Part shown: piece after piece, positions 23,932-34,231 of the stretch
How the letters are laid out: each line of letters begins with the position of its first letter
How positions within the stretch are numbered: the stretch's first letter is position 1
Source: Chloroflexota bacterium
GTDB lineage: Bacteria > Chloroflexota > Anaerolineae > UBA2200 > JACIWT01
DNA: 64,000 nt
Reading direction: 5' to 3'
Assembly: GCA_014360825.1 (NCBI GenBank)
Contig: JACIWT010000001.1
Location: 1-64,000 of the forward strand
Program-made: the position numbers and the translations under genes
The notes under the pieces: generated by a model
Seen by the model: only the letters and a program-made list of their open reading frames with translations
Told to the model about the DNA's origin: nothing
The model's database searches: none

Positions 23932-25608
23932 TTGTTGGAGCGCACGCGCTGGCAAGTACTTGTGGCTCTGGTGGCCCTTGGCGTCATATTGGGCCTATTA
24001 GCACATACTGCCTACAGCCGTACGATGGTGATCGTTCCCGATTTCGGGGGAACGTATATCGAGGGTGTGGCGGGAAACCCGCGTTATATCAATCCCCTCC
24101 TCTGCTACTACAACACCGTTGATCGCGACTTAGTGGCCTTGATCTTCGGCGGACTGACGACGGCAAATGAGCGGGGCGAAATCGTCCCCGATCTGGCCAC
24201 CGATTGGCAGATCTCTGACGACAACTTGGTTTACACTTTTCACCTGCGCGATGGAGTACGTTGGCACGATGGTGTACCCTTTACCGCCGATGACGTGCTT
24301 TTCACCATTCATGCCATTCAGGACCCCGACTTTCAGGGTCTACCCGCATTAGCAGACCTCTGGCGTAGCGTGAAAGTAGAAGCGCCGGACGCCCATACCG
24401 TCCGCTTCACCCTTCAGGAACCATTTGCTCCCTTCTTAGACTACACCACTATTGGCATTCTACCAGCTCACCTACTAGCCGATGTGCCTGCGAAACTATT
24501 GCCCGATAGTCAGTTCAATGCCCAGCCCATCGGCACCGGCCCCTTCGAATTGGCCGAGATCAGTGCCGAGCATGCTCTCCTGGAAGCCAACACCCACTAC
24601 TATGACCAGCGCCCTTTACTTGACAAGATCGAGTTCCGCTTCTATCCAGATTATCCCTCAGTAGTCCAAGCCTATCAGCGCGGTGAGGTGCACGGCATCT
24701 GTCGCGTGCTACCAGAGCAATTAGAAGAAGTGCGCCGTGATGAGACACTGACTCTCTATACTGCGCCGCTCTCTGGTTATACATTGGTTTTCTTGAATCT
24801 GGACCGACCTTTCTTCCGGGATGCAAGAGTGCGCCAGGCTCTGCTGTGGGCTACGGACCGCCAAGGCATCGTGGATCGTCTGCTAAACGGACAAGGTATC
24901 GTAGCACATAGCCCCATCATGCCTTCCTCGTGGGCCTATGACCCAAATATCCTCAAATACACTTACGATCCCGCTAAGGCCGAGGCTTTGCTAAATGAGG
25001 CTGGTTGGCTGGATATGGATGGCGACGGGGTGAGAGAAAAAGAGGGAATACGGCTCGAATTTGCATTGCTTACTAATGACGATCCAACCCGCGTCCGCAT
25101 TATCGAGGAATTGGCCCGCCAGTGGGGTCAAGTGGGGGTGAAGGCAATCCCGCAGACGGCTGGCGTTGCAGGAGTAGTGCGGGACTTTCTAGTACCACGC
25201 CAGTTCGATGCACTTCTCTATGCCTGGCAGAGCTTTCCACCCGACCCAGACCCTTATCCCCAGTGGCACGTTTCGCAGATTGGAGAAGATGGGCAGAACT
25301 TTTCTGGCTACAACAATGATGCTGCCAACTTGGTGATGGAAGAAGCGCGGGTCATTGCCGATCGAAGTCGCCGGGCGGAATTGTATAAAGAATTCCAGCG
25401 ATATTTCGCCGAGGATGTGCCATCGCTCCTGCTTTACTACCCCGTTTACAACTACGCGATCAGTAAGACGGTATTCGGAGTCCAAGTTGGGCCAATGATC
25501 GAGGCCAGCGACCGCTTTCGCACGGTGACAGATTGGTATATGCTAACAAAGCGCGTCATCCTCAGCGAGTCGCGTTGGTGGGAATTTGACAAACCAAGTA
25601 AAGAATGA
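23932..25608 (+). CDS. Family 5 extracellular solute-binding protein (oligopeptide/nickel type)
   Basis: The 558-residue protein has an N-terminal membrane segment (about 5-25) without a lipobox Cys, then the SBP_bac_5 fold. FHLRDGVRWHDGVPFTADDVLFT, DARVRQALLWATDRQGIV and YDPAKAEALLNEAGW are diagnostic for DppA/OppA-like proteins. The start is TTG TTG at 23932 or 23935. It binds peptides or a related ligand outside the cell. No permease or ATPase genes are adjacent, so it is an orphan; it follows secG closely. The tRNA-Leu promoter lies in its last codons. Confidence 0.88.
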   Translation: MLERTRWQVLVALVALGVILGLLAHTAYSRTMVIVPDFGGTYIEGVAGNPRYINPLLCYYNTVDRDLVALIFGGLTTANERGEIVPDLATDWQISDDNLVYTFHLRDGVRWHDGVPFTADDVLFTIHAIQDPDFQGLPALADLWRSVKVEAPDAHTVRFTLQEPFAPFLDYTTIGILPAHLLADVPAKLLPDSQFNAQPIGTGPFELAEISAEHALLEANTHYYDQRPLLDKIEFRFYPDYPSVVQAYQRGEVHGICRVLPEQLEEVRRDETLTLYTAPLSGYTLVFLNLDRPFFRDARVRQALLWATDRQGIVDRLLNGQGIVAHSPIMPSSWAYDPNILKYTYDPAKAEALLNEAGWLDMDGDGVREKEGIRLEFALLTNDDPTRVRIIEELARQWGQVGVKAIPQTAGVAGVVRDFLVPRQFDALLYAWQSFPPDPDPYPQWHVSQIGEDGQNFSGYNNDAANLVMEEARVIADRSRRAELYKEFQRYFAEDVPSLLLYYPVYNYAISKTVFGVQVGPMIEASDRFRTVTDWYMLTKRVILSESRWWEFDKPSKE

Positions 25609-25614
25609 TAAAGT
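25586..25614 (+). promoter_or_regulatory. Promoter of tRNA-Leu
   Basis: TTGACA (25586-25591) and TAAAGT (25609-25614) are separated by 17 bp, ending 12 bp before the tRNA. It overlaps the end of the binding-protein gene. Confidence 0.65.
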
Positions 25615-25626
25615 ATCACTACCCCG

Positions 25627-25710
<84 letters not shown>

Positions 25711-25726
25711 TCAAGAGATATCCCGG

Positions 25727-26275
25727 TCAGCGAGCCTGGCTGGGATTTTTGTGTGCTGCAGATTGGCCGTTGGCCAATCGTACCACATCTAACACCTGCC
25801 GCAATTCGGCAATGATGCGTTCCCCACGAGCGAATTGACCCGGCACTGCACCCTTTTCGAAATATTGGTTGCTATCATACACTAGATATTGCCCTACCAG
25901 AGTATACCATTGTTCCAAACGCCAGGGAAGAGCGGTACGGCGCTCACGGAGAATATGCAGGCAGGGATAAAACTCCATTTCCTCATCAACAGCCGTTATT
26001 TCAGGGGGCAAGTCACCCATTTCTTGAGTTAATGCAGGCTGGGGCTCACCTTCGCGTCGCACAATCACCCGCTCATATCCGGCCGGCAGCGGATAGCGTG
26101 CAATGCCCACGGCAAATTCCCCAAATAGGGTTGAATCAGTTACCTCTGCCAATGAATACGCTTCGCCCAGGTATACCCCTGTCGGGCGCCCTTCGACCAT
26201 AAGTTGGAAGTTGAGTCTTCCATCGGGAAAAACAGCGACCAGAAAGTTCTCATTCCAGACGTCTAAACTATTCAT
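25727..26275 (-). CDS. Hypothetical protein coupled to panE-like gene
   Basis: This 182-residue soluble protein is not recognised. It begins MNSLDVWNENFLVAVFPDGR, rich in beta-strand-forming residues, and has a helical C-terminal half (LPWRLEQWYTLVGQYLVY ... FARGERIIAELRQVLDVVRLA). ATG 26275 is chosen because AAAGGAGCTCTG lies directly upstream; the start overlaps the panE stop by 8 bp, so it is translationally coupled. There are no signal peptide, membrane segments or metal motifs. It is last in a two-gene unit facing tRNA-Leu. Confidence 0.6.
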   Translation of the reverse strand: MNSLDVWNENFLVAVFPDGRLNFQLMVEGRPTGVYLGEAYSLAEVTDSTLFGEFAVGIARYPLPAGYERVIVRREGEPQPALTQEMGDLPPEITAVDEEMEFYPCLHILRERRTALPWRLEQWYTLVGQYLVYDSNQYFEKGAVPGQFARGERIIAELRQVLDVVRLANGQSAAHKNPSQAR

Positions 26276-27320
26276 CAGAGCTCCTTTGTTCAAATAAGGC
26301 GAGTAAGGCTTCGGGTCGCCGGCGGAAAGTTTGCCACGGCAACTCCTGCTGGACAATGTTCCTCAGAGTGCTGTAAAGCAGTTGGTTAACGGGTGTGGGT
26401 ATACCGACCTCCACCCCTGCTCGCACAACTGCACCGTTCAGAAAATCCACCTCCGACTCAGCCTTACCTCGAACCAGGTCCAAGTGTAAAGAAGGTGCTT
26501 TGCCTCCTCGCCCTCCAGCAATGATATATCGCAGCGTAGTATGTAATACTGGCTGAGGAAAATGCCGCATCGCGTAGGCGAAAAGGCGCACCGGATATCC
26601 CACTAGGTCCACCGGTCGCAGTCTGAGTGCAGCCATTACAGCGAGTGCCTCTCTGAGAGCCGCTCGTTCAAGCGCAAACAGGCGGGGGTCGGCGTACACC
26701 TCTTCGGGCTTCATATCTAGGATGGCAGGGATAGCGTTAGCCAGGAGGTTGAGGAGTAATTTAGACCATTTCACCTCCCGATAATCTTTGCAGATGGCAG
26801 TTCTGAACCCTGTGGCAGCGAACGTTTTCGCTATCTTGACCACTGGTACTTCCCCATGCACAGGAGCAAAGGTTAGGCCGCCTTTTTGGGTAACCAGGCT
26901 GACACAACCTGGCGCGTCTACAGCCACCGCCAACGTAACAACTGCCGAAAGAAAGGGCACGTGGCCTAATACATTGAGCGCGATCTCCTCTCCACCAACA
27001 CCATTTTGAAGCAAAAGCACAACGGTTGAACGAGTCAGAATAGTTCGCACTTGTTGGGCTGCTGTAGCGGTATCGTAGGCTTTTGTTGTAATCAAAACGA
27101 CGTCAAAGGAGCGCTCCTCTATCTCCCCTACGCCAGTTATGGCCTGTGGATGTGTTATCAAGGAATTTCCTTGCTCCTGCTGTTTGACAACGAGCCCGCG
27201 CTCTCGCACCGCATTCACATAATCCCGCCGTCCAACCAGGGTCACATCGTGCCCACTCGCAGCCAGATATCCACCTACAAGGGAACCTATCGCTCCCGCC
27301 CCCATGACCAGTATGCGCAA
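26268..27320 (-). CDS. panE: 2-dehydropantoate 2-reductase (ketopantoate reductase family)
   Basis: The 350-residue protein has an N-terminal Rossmann motif GAGAIGSLVGGYLAASGHDV, the substrate loop LLLQNGVGGEE, the catalytic Lys region EVKWSKLLLNLLANAIPA and the downstream ESEVDFLNGAVV. These match NADPH-dependent ketopantoate reductases of pantothenate synthesis. It is about 40 residues longer than E. coli PanE. No panB or panC is nearby, so a related 2-oxo-acid reductase is possible. Confidence 0.82.
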   Translation of the reverse strand: MRILVMGAGAIGSLVGGYLAASGHDVTLVGRRDYVNAVRERGLVVKQQEQGNSLITHPQAITGVGEIEERSFDVVLITTKAYDTATAAQQVRTILTRSTVVLLLQNGVGGEEIALNVLGHVPFLSAVVTLAVAVDAPGCVSLVTQKGGLTFAPVHGEVPVVKIAKTFAATGFRTAICKDYREVKWSKLLLNLLANAIPAILDMKPEEVYADPRLFALERAALREALAVMAALRLRPVDLVGYPVRLFAYAMRHFPQPVLHTTLRYIIAGGRGGKAPSLHLDLVRGKAESEVDFLNGAVVRAGVEVGIPTPVNQLLYSTLRNIVQQELPWQTFRRRPEALLALFEQRSSDE

Positions 27321-27495
27321 TTTTCTCCCCTATCTTGGCATTCACCACTGCTCTGTTCTGATTTCGCGCCAGTACACAGATAATGGAAAAGACGGGTATC
27401 TCGGTGCCATCGTAATTCTACAGGAAACTTGCCGCAACTTCAACTGCCCTCCCGTGTTGCTAATTTATGAAGAAAAATCGAAGGATTATGACAGC

Positions 27496-28113
27496 ATGTG
27501 GGACATCTTCTCTTATGCAATTGTTACTGCAACAGCCTATTTATTAGGCTCTTTCCCCACCGGCTATCTTATTGTCCGCCTGCTCAAAGGCGTGGATGTA
27601 CGCCAGTGTGCAAGTGGTCGCATCGGGGGTACAAATGTCTATCGAGTGGCCGGTTGGAGGGCGGCTGCACTTACTGTTCTAGGCGATGCACTGAAGGGCG
27701 GGGTGGCCATCTTGTTAGCTCGGACTCTGGTGGGCACACACCTCGCTCTCGTACTGGCGGGTGTAGCAGCAGTATGGGGACATAACCACTCTGTTTTCCT
27801 GAGCCTAAAAGGAGGCGCTGGCACTGTGACCAACATCGGTGTACTCGCGGTTATTTTCCCCGAAATTGCTGTTATCTTGGTCCTTTTGGCGCTTGTTACG
27901 GCTCTGCTCACGCATTATGCCTCGGTCGCTTCACTTACTGCAGCGGTGGCAACGCCTATCGCCCTACTGATCGCTTTTTGGGCTATCCACTCGCCAGGTG
28001 AATATGTGCTTTATGGCCTCCTGGCGGCGCTCATCATCATTTGGGCGCTGAGACCGAATGTCGTGAGATTGCTGCGGGGTACGGAAAGACGCGTCGAGTT
28101 CGGGCCATATTAA
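27496..28113 (+). CDS. plsY: Glycerol-3-phosphate acyltransferase PlsY
   Basis: The 205-residue membrane protein has five hydrophobic segments and the three PlsY loops: LLGSFPTGYLIVR, a GRIGGTNVYRVAGWRAA loop and GHNHSVFLSLKGGAGT, which bind acyl phosphate and glycerol 3-phosphate. It makes lysophosphatidate, the first step of phospholipid synthesis. ATG 27496 is used; a 64-residue upstream extension overlaps the divergent panE start and is not coding. The usual GS.N..R in the second loop reads G-GTNVYR, a mild variant. A bidirectional terminator follows. Confidence 0.88.
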   Translation: MWDIFSYAIVTATAYLLGSFPTGYLIVRLLKGVDVRQCASGRIGGTNVYRVAGWRAAALTVLGDALKGGVAILLARTLVGTHLALVLAGVAAVWGHNHSVFLSLKGGAGTVTNIGVLAVIFPEIAVILVLLALVTALLTHYASVASLTAAVATPIALLIAFWAIHSPGEYVLYGLLAALIIIWALRPNVVRLLRGTERRVEFGPY

Positions 28114-28124
28114 CTCTAAAACCC

Positions 28125-28158
28125 AAAAGGCTCTCGCTTATCCTCCCGAGAGCCTTTT
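28125..28158. terminator. Bidirectional intrinsic terminator between plsY and ybeY
   Basis: AAAAGGCTCTCG (28125-28136) and CGAGAGCCTTTT (28147-28158) are perfect 12-bp complements around a 10-nt loop, with T runs on both strands. It serves both convergent operons. Confidence 0.92.
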
Positions 28159-28167
28159 TATTTGTCC

Positions 28168-28650
28168 TTATACCTGTAGTGAGAGGCCCAGTGCCCGCAA
28201 TGCCCTTCCCTGGGCTGCCCACATACGTTGGCGAGCTGCCTTTTCTTGATCGTCATACCCCAATAGATGCAAGACGCCATGCACGGTTAGTAACATAAGT
28301 TCATCGCGCACAGGATGCCCTCCCAACTGTGATTGCTCTACGGCATTGGGGTAAGAGATAACTACATCGCCCAAATAAGGGATGAGAGCGGTGGGTAGCA
28401 CAAAACGGTCTGTGCCTTCGCGCATAGCAAATGCGAGCACGTCAGTTGGCGCGTCCAGACTTCGGTATGTTCGATTCATTCCGCGAATGGTTTCTGCGTC
28501 GGTAATTACGACGGAGAGTTCGAGTGGTCCCGCAGCATTTTCCAGACTCAAGACTGTGCGCGCTGCACGGATCAGATCCTCTACTGGGACGCTGCCAGTG
28601 ACCTCTGGCGAAATTTCCACCGTTATATAGTAGGTGGGCTCTTCCGTCAT
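28168..28650 (-). CDS. ybeY: Endoribonuclease YbeY (rRNA maturation), with altered third zinc ligand
   Basis: This 160-residue protein matches YbeY: ELSVVITDAETIRGMNRTYR, PTDVLAFAMREG and YLGDVVISYPNA. The zinc motif H-x3-H-x5-H reads HGVLHLLGYDD, so the third His is Asp. Asp can still ligate zinc, but the change is unusual. It matures the 16S rRNA 3' end. ATG 28650 follows AGGAGCATC; it overlaps the upstream pgpH stop by 4 bp. It is last of the rpsU-yqeY-pgpH-ybeY operon. Confidence 0.9.
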   Translation of the reverse strand: MTEEPTYYITVEISPEVTGSVPVEDLIRAARTVLSLENAAGPLELSVVITDAETIRGMNRTYRSLDAPTDVLAFAMREGTDRFVLPTALIPYLGDVVISYPNAVEQSQLGGHPVRDELMLLTVHGVLHLLGYDDQEKAARQRMWAAQGRALRALGLSLQV

Positions 28651-30830
28651 GATGCTCCTGGGTCGCTCTTGCATGTCCCGGCTGTGCCCGCAGGATATTG
28701 GACACGAGGGTGAAAGATGCCAACCAGAACATCAATGAAAGCCGTGCGGATGCTATCGAGGTTACCCAATGTCAAGTCACATTGATCTAACTCCCCTGCT
28801 GTCAGTTTCTCATCGATGACCGTGCGCACAATACGCTCGACTTCGCTGGGAGAGGTAGGGCGCGCCGCACGCACAGCGGCTTCCGCGCTGTCGGCCAACA
28901 TCACGATAGCCGCCTCCTTGGTTTGAGGTCGTGGCCCACCATAATGAAAGTCTGACTCATCCAATACTTGGCCGTTTGTCTCTTCTATGGCCCTTTGATA
29001 GAAGTAGCCATAACTGACGGTGCTTGTGCCATGATGCTCGGCAATGATGTCAAGCACTCGATCGGGCAAGCCGTATTTTCGCCCTAGTTCTACGCCATCC
29101 CTAACATGATTGATGATGATTTGTGCACTTGTTCTGGCATCCAATCGTTCATGGTAACTTTGGCCGTCAACCTGGTTCTCGGCGAAAAAGTAAGGACACT
29201 TGATTTTGCCGATATCATGATAATATGCACCAACGCGGGCCAACAGACTATCGGCACCCACTAATTCGGCTGCTCGTTCTGCGAGGTTGCCCACAATAAT
29301 ACTATGGTGATAGGTTCCCGGTGCCCCAAGCAAGAGTTGTCGCAAAAGGGGATGGGTGGGACGAGCCATTTCGAGCAACTGGAGTGAGGTGGTAATGCCG
29401 AAGACCCGGCCGAAGGTCGAAAAAGTAGCGAAGGCCAGGCTAGTCGAAAGAGCGCCATTAAAAATGCCGGCCCCGGCGATCTGCAAAAGACCAATGGGAT
29501 CATAGTTTTGGTTGTAAAGGCGGAAGGCTAAGCCTATTACCACATTCGCTAAAGCCACGTAAGCGGCTGCCCACACGAATTCGCCCAACCTCTCTACCTG
29601 GTACACACTGACCGCGCCTATCAAACCGCCCAGTAGGGCGTAGACGCTCAGTTCCAACGAGCTGCCTGCAATGACCCCGACAGCGAAACTGAGCATTGTC
29701 GTCACCATCAGCGCCACAGAGATATCGAAAAGCAGGGCAAGTAGCATCGAGATAGCGGCCATAGGAAATACGTAGGGTAGTACTACGTGACCCGGTATCA
29801 TCGCCTTTGCCAGGATGAGTGAAGAGAGGATGGTCAGCACCAATAGGACCCTTCGTTTGTGGCTCGTAAGCATCTCTGGTCGGAAACGATACATGAAGAC
29901 CAATAGTACCAGCACCATACTGGCAACAAAGAAGAATGTGCCGACTACTTTTTGCCATCCCTGTGGGCCACGCAAGAGACCCAGGGCTTCGAGTTCCTCA
30001 ATATCCAGAGCAGTTACCACATCACCACTGCGCACAATGATCTCGCCACGTTCGATAGTGCGCTGTATCGGGGCAACACTCGCGCGGGCCTGCTGACGCA
30101 GTGCTTCGGTTGCTTCCGCGTCAAGGAAACTATTGGGAACAAGGAGATCTCGCGCTATCTCGGCTACCACGTTCGCCTGGTCTGCAGGAAGGGCATAACT
30201 TACTAATCTTGGAACCTGTGTCCGTGCCTCGTTCAGTCGCCCCTGCGGGATGTCCATGCGGAACATCTGCTCTAAAACACTGTACACATCCGCCACCACT
30301 CGTTGCCAGGCGGTTTCTTCCAAGGAAATAACCGTACTGATGGTCCCTGTGGAGAGAGTCAGGTCAGGTATCTCGGCCACCCAACGTGCCTTGACTTCGG
30401 GCGGGGCATAATCGTCGTGTCGAACAGAATCGATGTAAGCGACGATTTCTCGGGCCCGATTGAGTTGGGCGCGGGTAATGCTGGGATCAGGAGCAGTGTA
30501 TACATTCCCCACTGCTGTCGCGGCTCTCTCTCGCTCGGCCTGAGTGAGCAACGCGCTCTCATAACTGATGCGCCTTGGTGCAGGTATGTCACGAGGGGCC
30601 ACTGCACCCACAGTGAGATCTAACTCCTGTGGTGCAATAGAGAAATTCAGAACAAACGTGAGCCCCAATATCAGAAGCACTGTGGTTAGAGCCATCTCCA
30701 GAAACCACAGTGTTCTCTTTCTGTGCACAAAGAGCAGGCGACGCTCACTGATCTCGCCCGGCACAATCCCGGCTGTGCGGCTTGCCCCATTCGAGGCATG
30801 CCTCAGCGTGTCGAGGTGGGTATTACCCAT
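28647..30830 (-). CDS. pgpH: 7TM-HD membrane phosphohydrolase (PgpH-like c-di-AMP phosphodiesterase)
   Basis: The 727-residue protein has one N-terminal membrane helix (about 45-65), an extracellular 7TMR-HDED domain of about 250 residues (DLTVGAVAPRDIPAPRRISYES ... GEIIVRSGDVVT), seven membrane helices, and a cytoplasmic HD domain with YHHSIIVGNLAERAA, AYYHDIGKI and EHHGTSTVSYGYFY. PgpH proteins hydrolyse cyclic di-AMP and sit next to ybeY in Firmicutes. The neighbour order here is the same, which supports the call. The start at 30830 lies 12 bp after the yqeY stop. Confidence 0.88.
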   Translation of the reverse strand: MGNTHLDTLRHASNGASRTAGIVPGEISERRLLFVHRKRTLWFLEMALTTVLLILGLTFVLNFSIAPQELDLTVGAVAPRDIPAPRRISYESALLTQAERERAATAVGNVYTAPDPSITRAQLNRAREIVAYIDSVRHDDYAPPEVKARWVAEIPDLTLSTGTISTVISLEETAWQRVVADVYSVLEQMFRMDIPQGRLNEARTQVPRLVSYALPADQANVVAEIARDLLVPNSFLDAEATEALRQQARASVAPIQRTIERGEIIVRSGDVVTALDIEELEALGLLRGPQGWQKVVGTFFFVASMVLVLLVFMYRFRPEMLTSHKRRVLLVLTILSSLILAKAMIPGHVVLPYVFPMAAISMLLALLFDISVALMVTTMLSFAVGVIAGSSLELSVYALLGGLIGAVSVYQVERLGEFVWAAAYVALANVVIGLAFRLYNQNYDPIGLLQIAGAGIFNGALSTSLAFATFSTFGRVFGITTSLQLLEMARPTHPLLRQLLLGAPGTYHHSIIVGNLAERAAELVGADSLLARVGAYYHDIGKIKCPYFFAENQVDGQSYHERLDARTSAQIIINHVRDGVELGRKYGLPDRVLDIIAEHHGTSTVSYGYFYQRAIEETNGQVLDESDFHYGGPRPQTKEAAIVMLADSAEAAVRAARPTSPSEVERIVRTVIDEKLTAGELDQCDLTLGNLDSIRTAFIDVLVGIFHPRVQYPAGTAGTCKSDPGAS

Positions 30831-30842
30831 CGGGTCTTACTC

Positions 30843-31352
30843 TCAACGTGTCAGAAGATCCCGGACGACTTCATTCACCGTACGGCCGTCAGCCCGATCC
30901 TTGATTCGCGGCAAAAGCACACGCATGACTGTACCCAGATCCCCTGGCCCTTTAGCCCCTGTTTCCTCGATCACTACGAGAGCGGCCGCAGCGATCTCTT
31001 CTCTGGTCATTTGCTTGGGCAAGTAACTTTCTAAAGTAGCCAGTATGGCCTTTTCCTCAGCAATGAGGTCCTGTCGCCCTGCTTTCTGAAAAGCGTCCAG
31101 AGAGTCGCGGTGCTGTTTGATCTCTCGTCGGATCACATCGAGGATTTCTTGGTCAGTTAGTTGGTATCGGATCTGTGTCCCCTCTACATCCTTGCCAGCC
31201 CGTTCCAAGTCTTGGTAGGCGGTCGCAGAGCGAGCCAGTTCTTCGTTGGTGATAGCAGCGCGTACCATGCGGATAGCCGATTTGCGCGCTGCATCGCCAT
31301 CGCGCATAGCCTGCTTTAAGTCACTGGCTAACTTGTCTCTAAGTGTTTCCAC
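30843..31352 (-). CDS. yqeY: GatB/YqeY family protein
   Basis: The 169-residue helical protein shows LRDKLASDLKQAMRDGDAARKSAIRM at its N-terminus, EEKAILATLESYLPKQMTREEIAA in the middle and GDLGTVMRVLLPRIKDRADGRTVNEVVRDLL at the end. These are hallmarks of YqeY, related to the tRNA-binding tail of GatB. Its molecular role is unproven; it might aid tRNA-dependent amidation. It follows rpsU by about 135 bp and leads pgpH. Confidence 0.92.
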   Translation of the reverse strand: METLRDKLASDLKQAMRDGDAARKSAIRMVRAAITNEELARSATAYQDLERAGKDVEGTQIRYQLTDQEILDVIRREIKQHRDSLDAFQKAGRQDLIAEEKAILATLESYLPKQMTREEIAAAALVVIEETGAKGPGDLGTVMRVLLPRIKDRADGRTVNEVVRDLLTR

Positions 31353-31488
31353 CTGTTCCCCTCAGCGAAATGAGTTTCTTAGTACAGCCTTTGATGATAA
31401 ATATGGGCCCTGCCCCACGTTACATAAAGACTCTGCTTGAACGTTTTTAGGGAGGACCCGCGTATTTATGATGTTGGTATCCAGGCAC

Positions 31489-31689
31489 TTATTCGTACTG
31501 GTTCTTCAGACTTTGCTTGCGGCTTTTGCGCCGCTTGGCCGCCGCTTTCTTCTTGCGAAGGACGCTGGGCTTCTCATAGAAGCGGCGACGACGGACCTCC
31601 GAGAGAACCCGATCGGCTTGCACTTTCTTGTTGAAGCGCTTGAGAGCTGCCTCGAAGGTCTCGTTCTTTTCGACAATAATCTGCGTCAC
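31489..31689 (-). CDS. rpsU: Small ribosomal subunit protein bS21
   Basis: The 66-residue, Lys/Arg-rich protein contains NETFEAALKRFNKKVQADRVLSEVRRRRFYEKPSVLRKKK, the bS21 signature. It sits near the anti-Shine-Dalgarno of 16S rRNA and aids initiation. The start is GTG 31689 with an AGGGGGG ribosome site. The operon promoter, a perfect consensus, lies about 80 bp upstream. Confidence 0.95.
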   Translation of the reverse strand: MTQIIVEKNETFEAALKRFNKKVQADRVLSEVRRRRFYEKPSVLRKKKAAAKRRKSRKQSLKNQYE

Positions 31690-31765
31690 ACGTGACCCCC
31701 CTTTCTTCCACAGTCAATGACCCAGGAACAAATGCTCGAGTCTACACTGCGTATTTACAATCTAA

Positions 31766-31794
31766 ATTATAAAGGCAAGAAACGACCCTGTCAA
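31766..31794 (-). promoter_or_regulatory. Perfect consensus promoter of the rpsU operon
   Basis: On the minus strand TTGACA (31789-31794), a 17-bp spacer and TATAAT (31766-31771) match the sigma-70/SigA consensus exactly. The leader to the rpsU GTG is about 70 nt. Confidence 0.92.
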
Positions 31795-31847
31795 ACACAG
31801 AGTCGCGTTCCCACAGCGCTGGTTGAATCTTCTGACAATCCCCTTTT

Positions 31848-34227
<2,380 letters not shown>

Positions 34228-34231
<4 letters not shown>

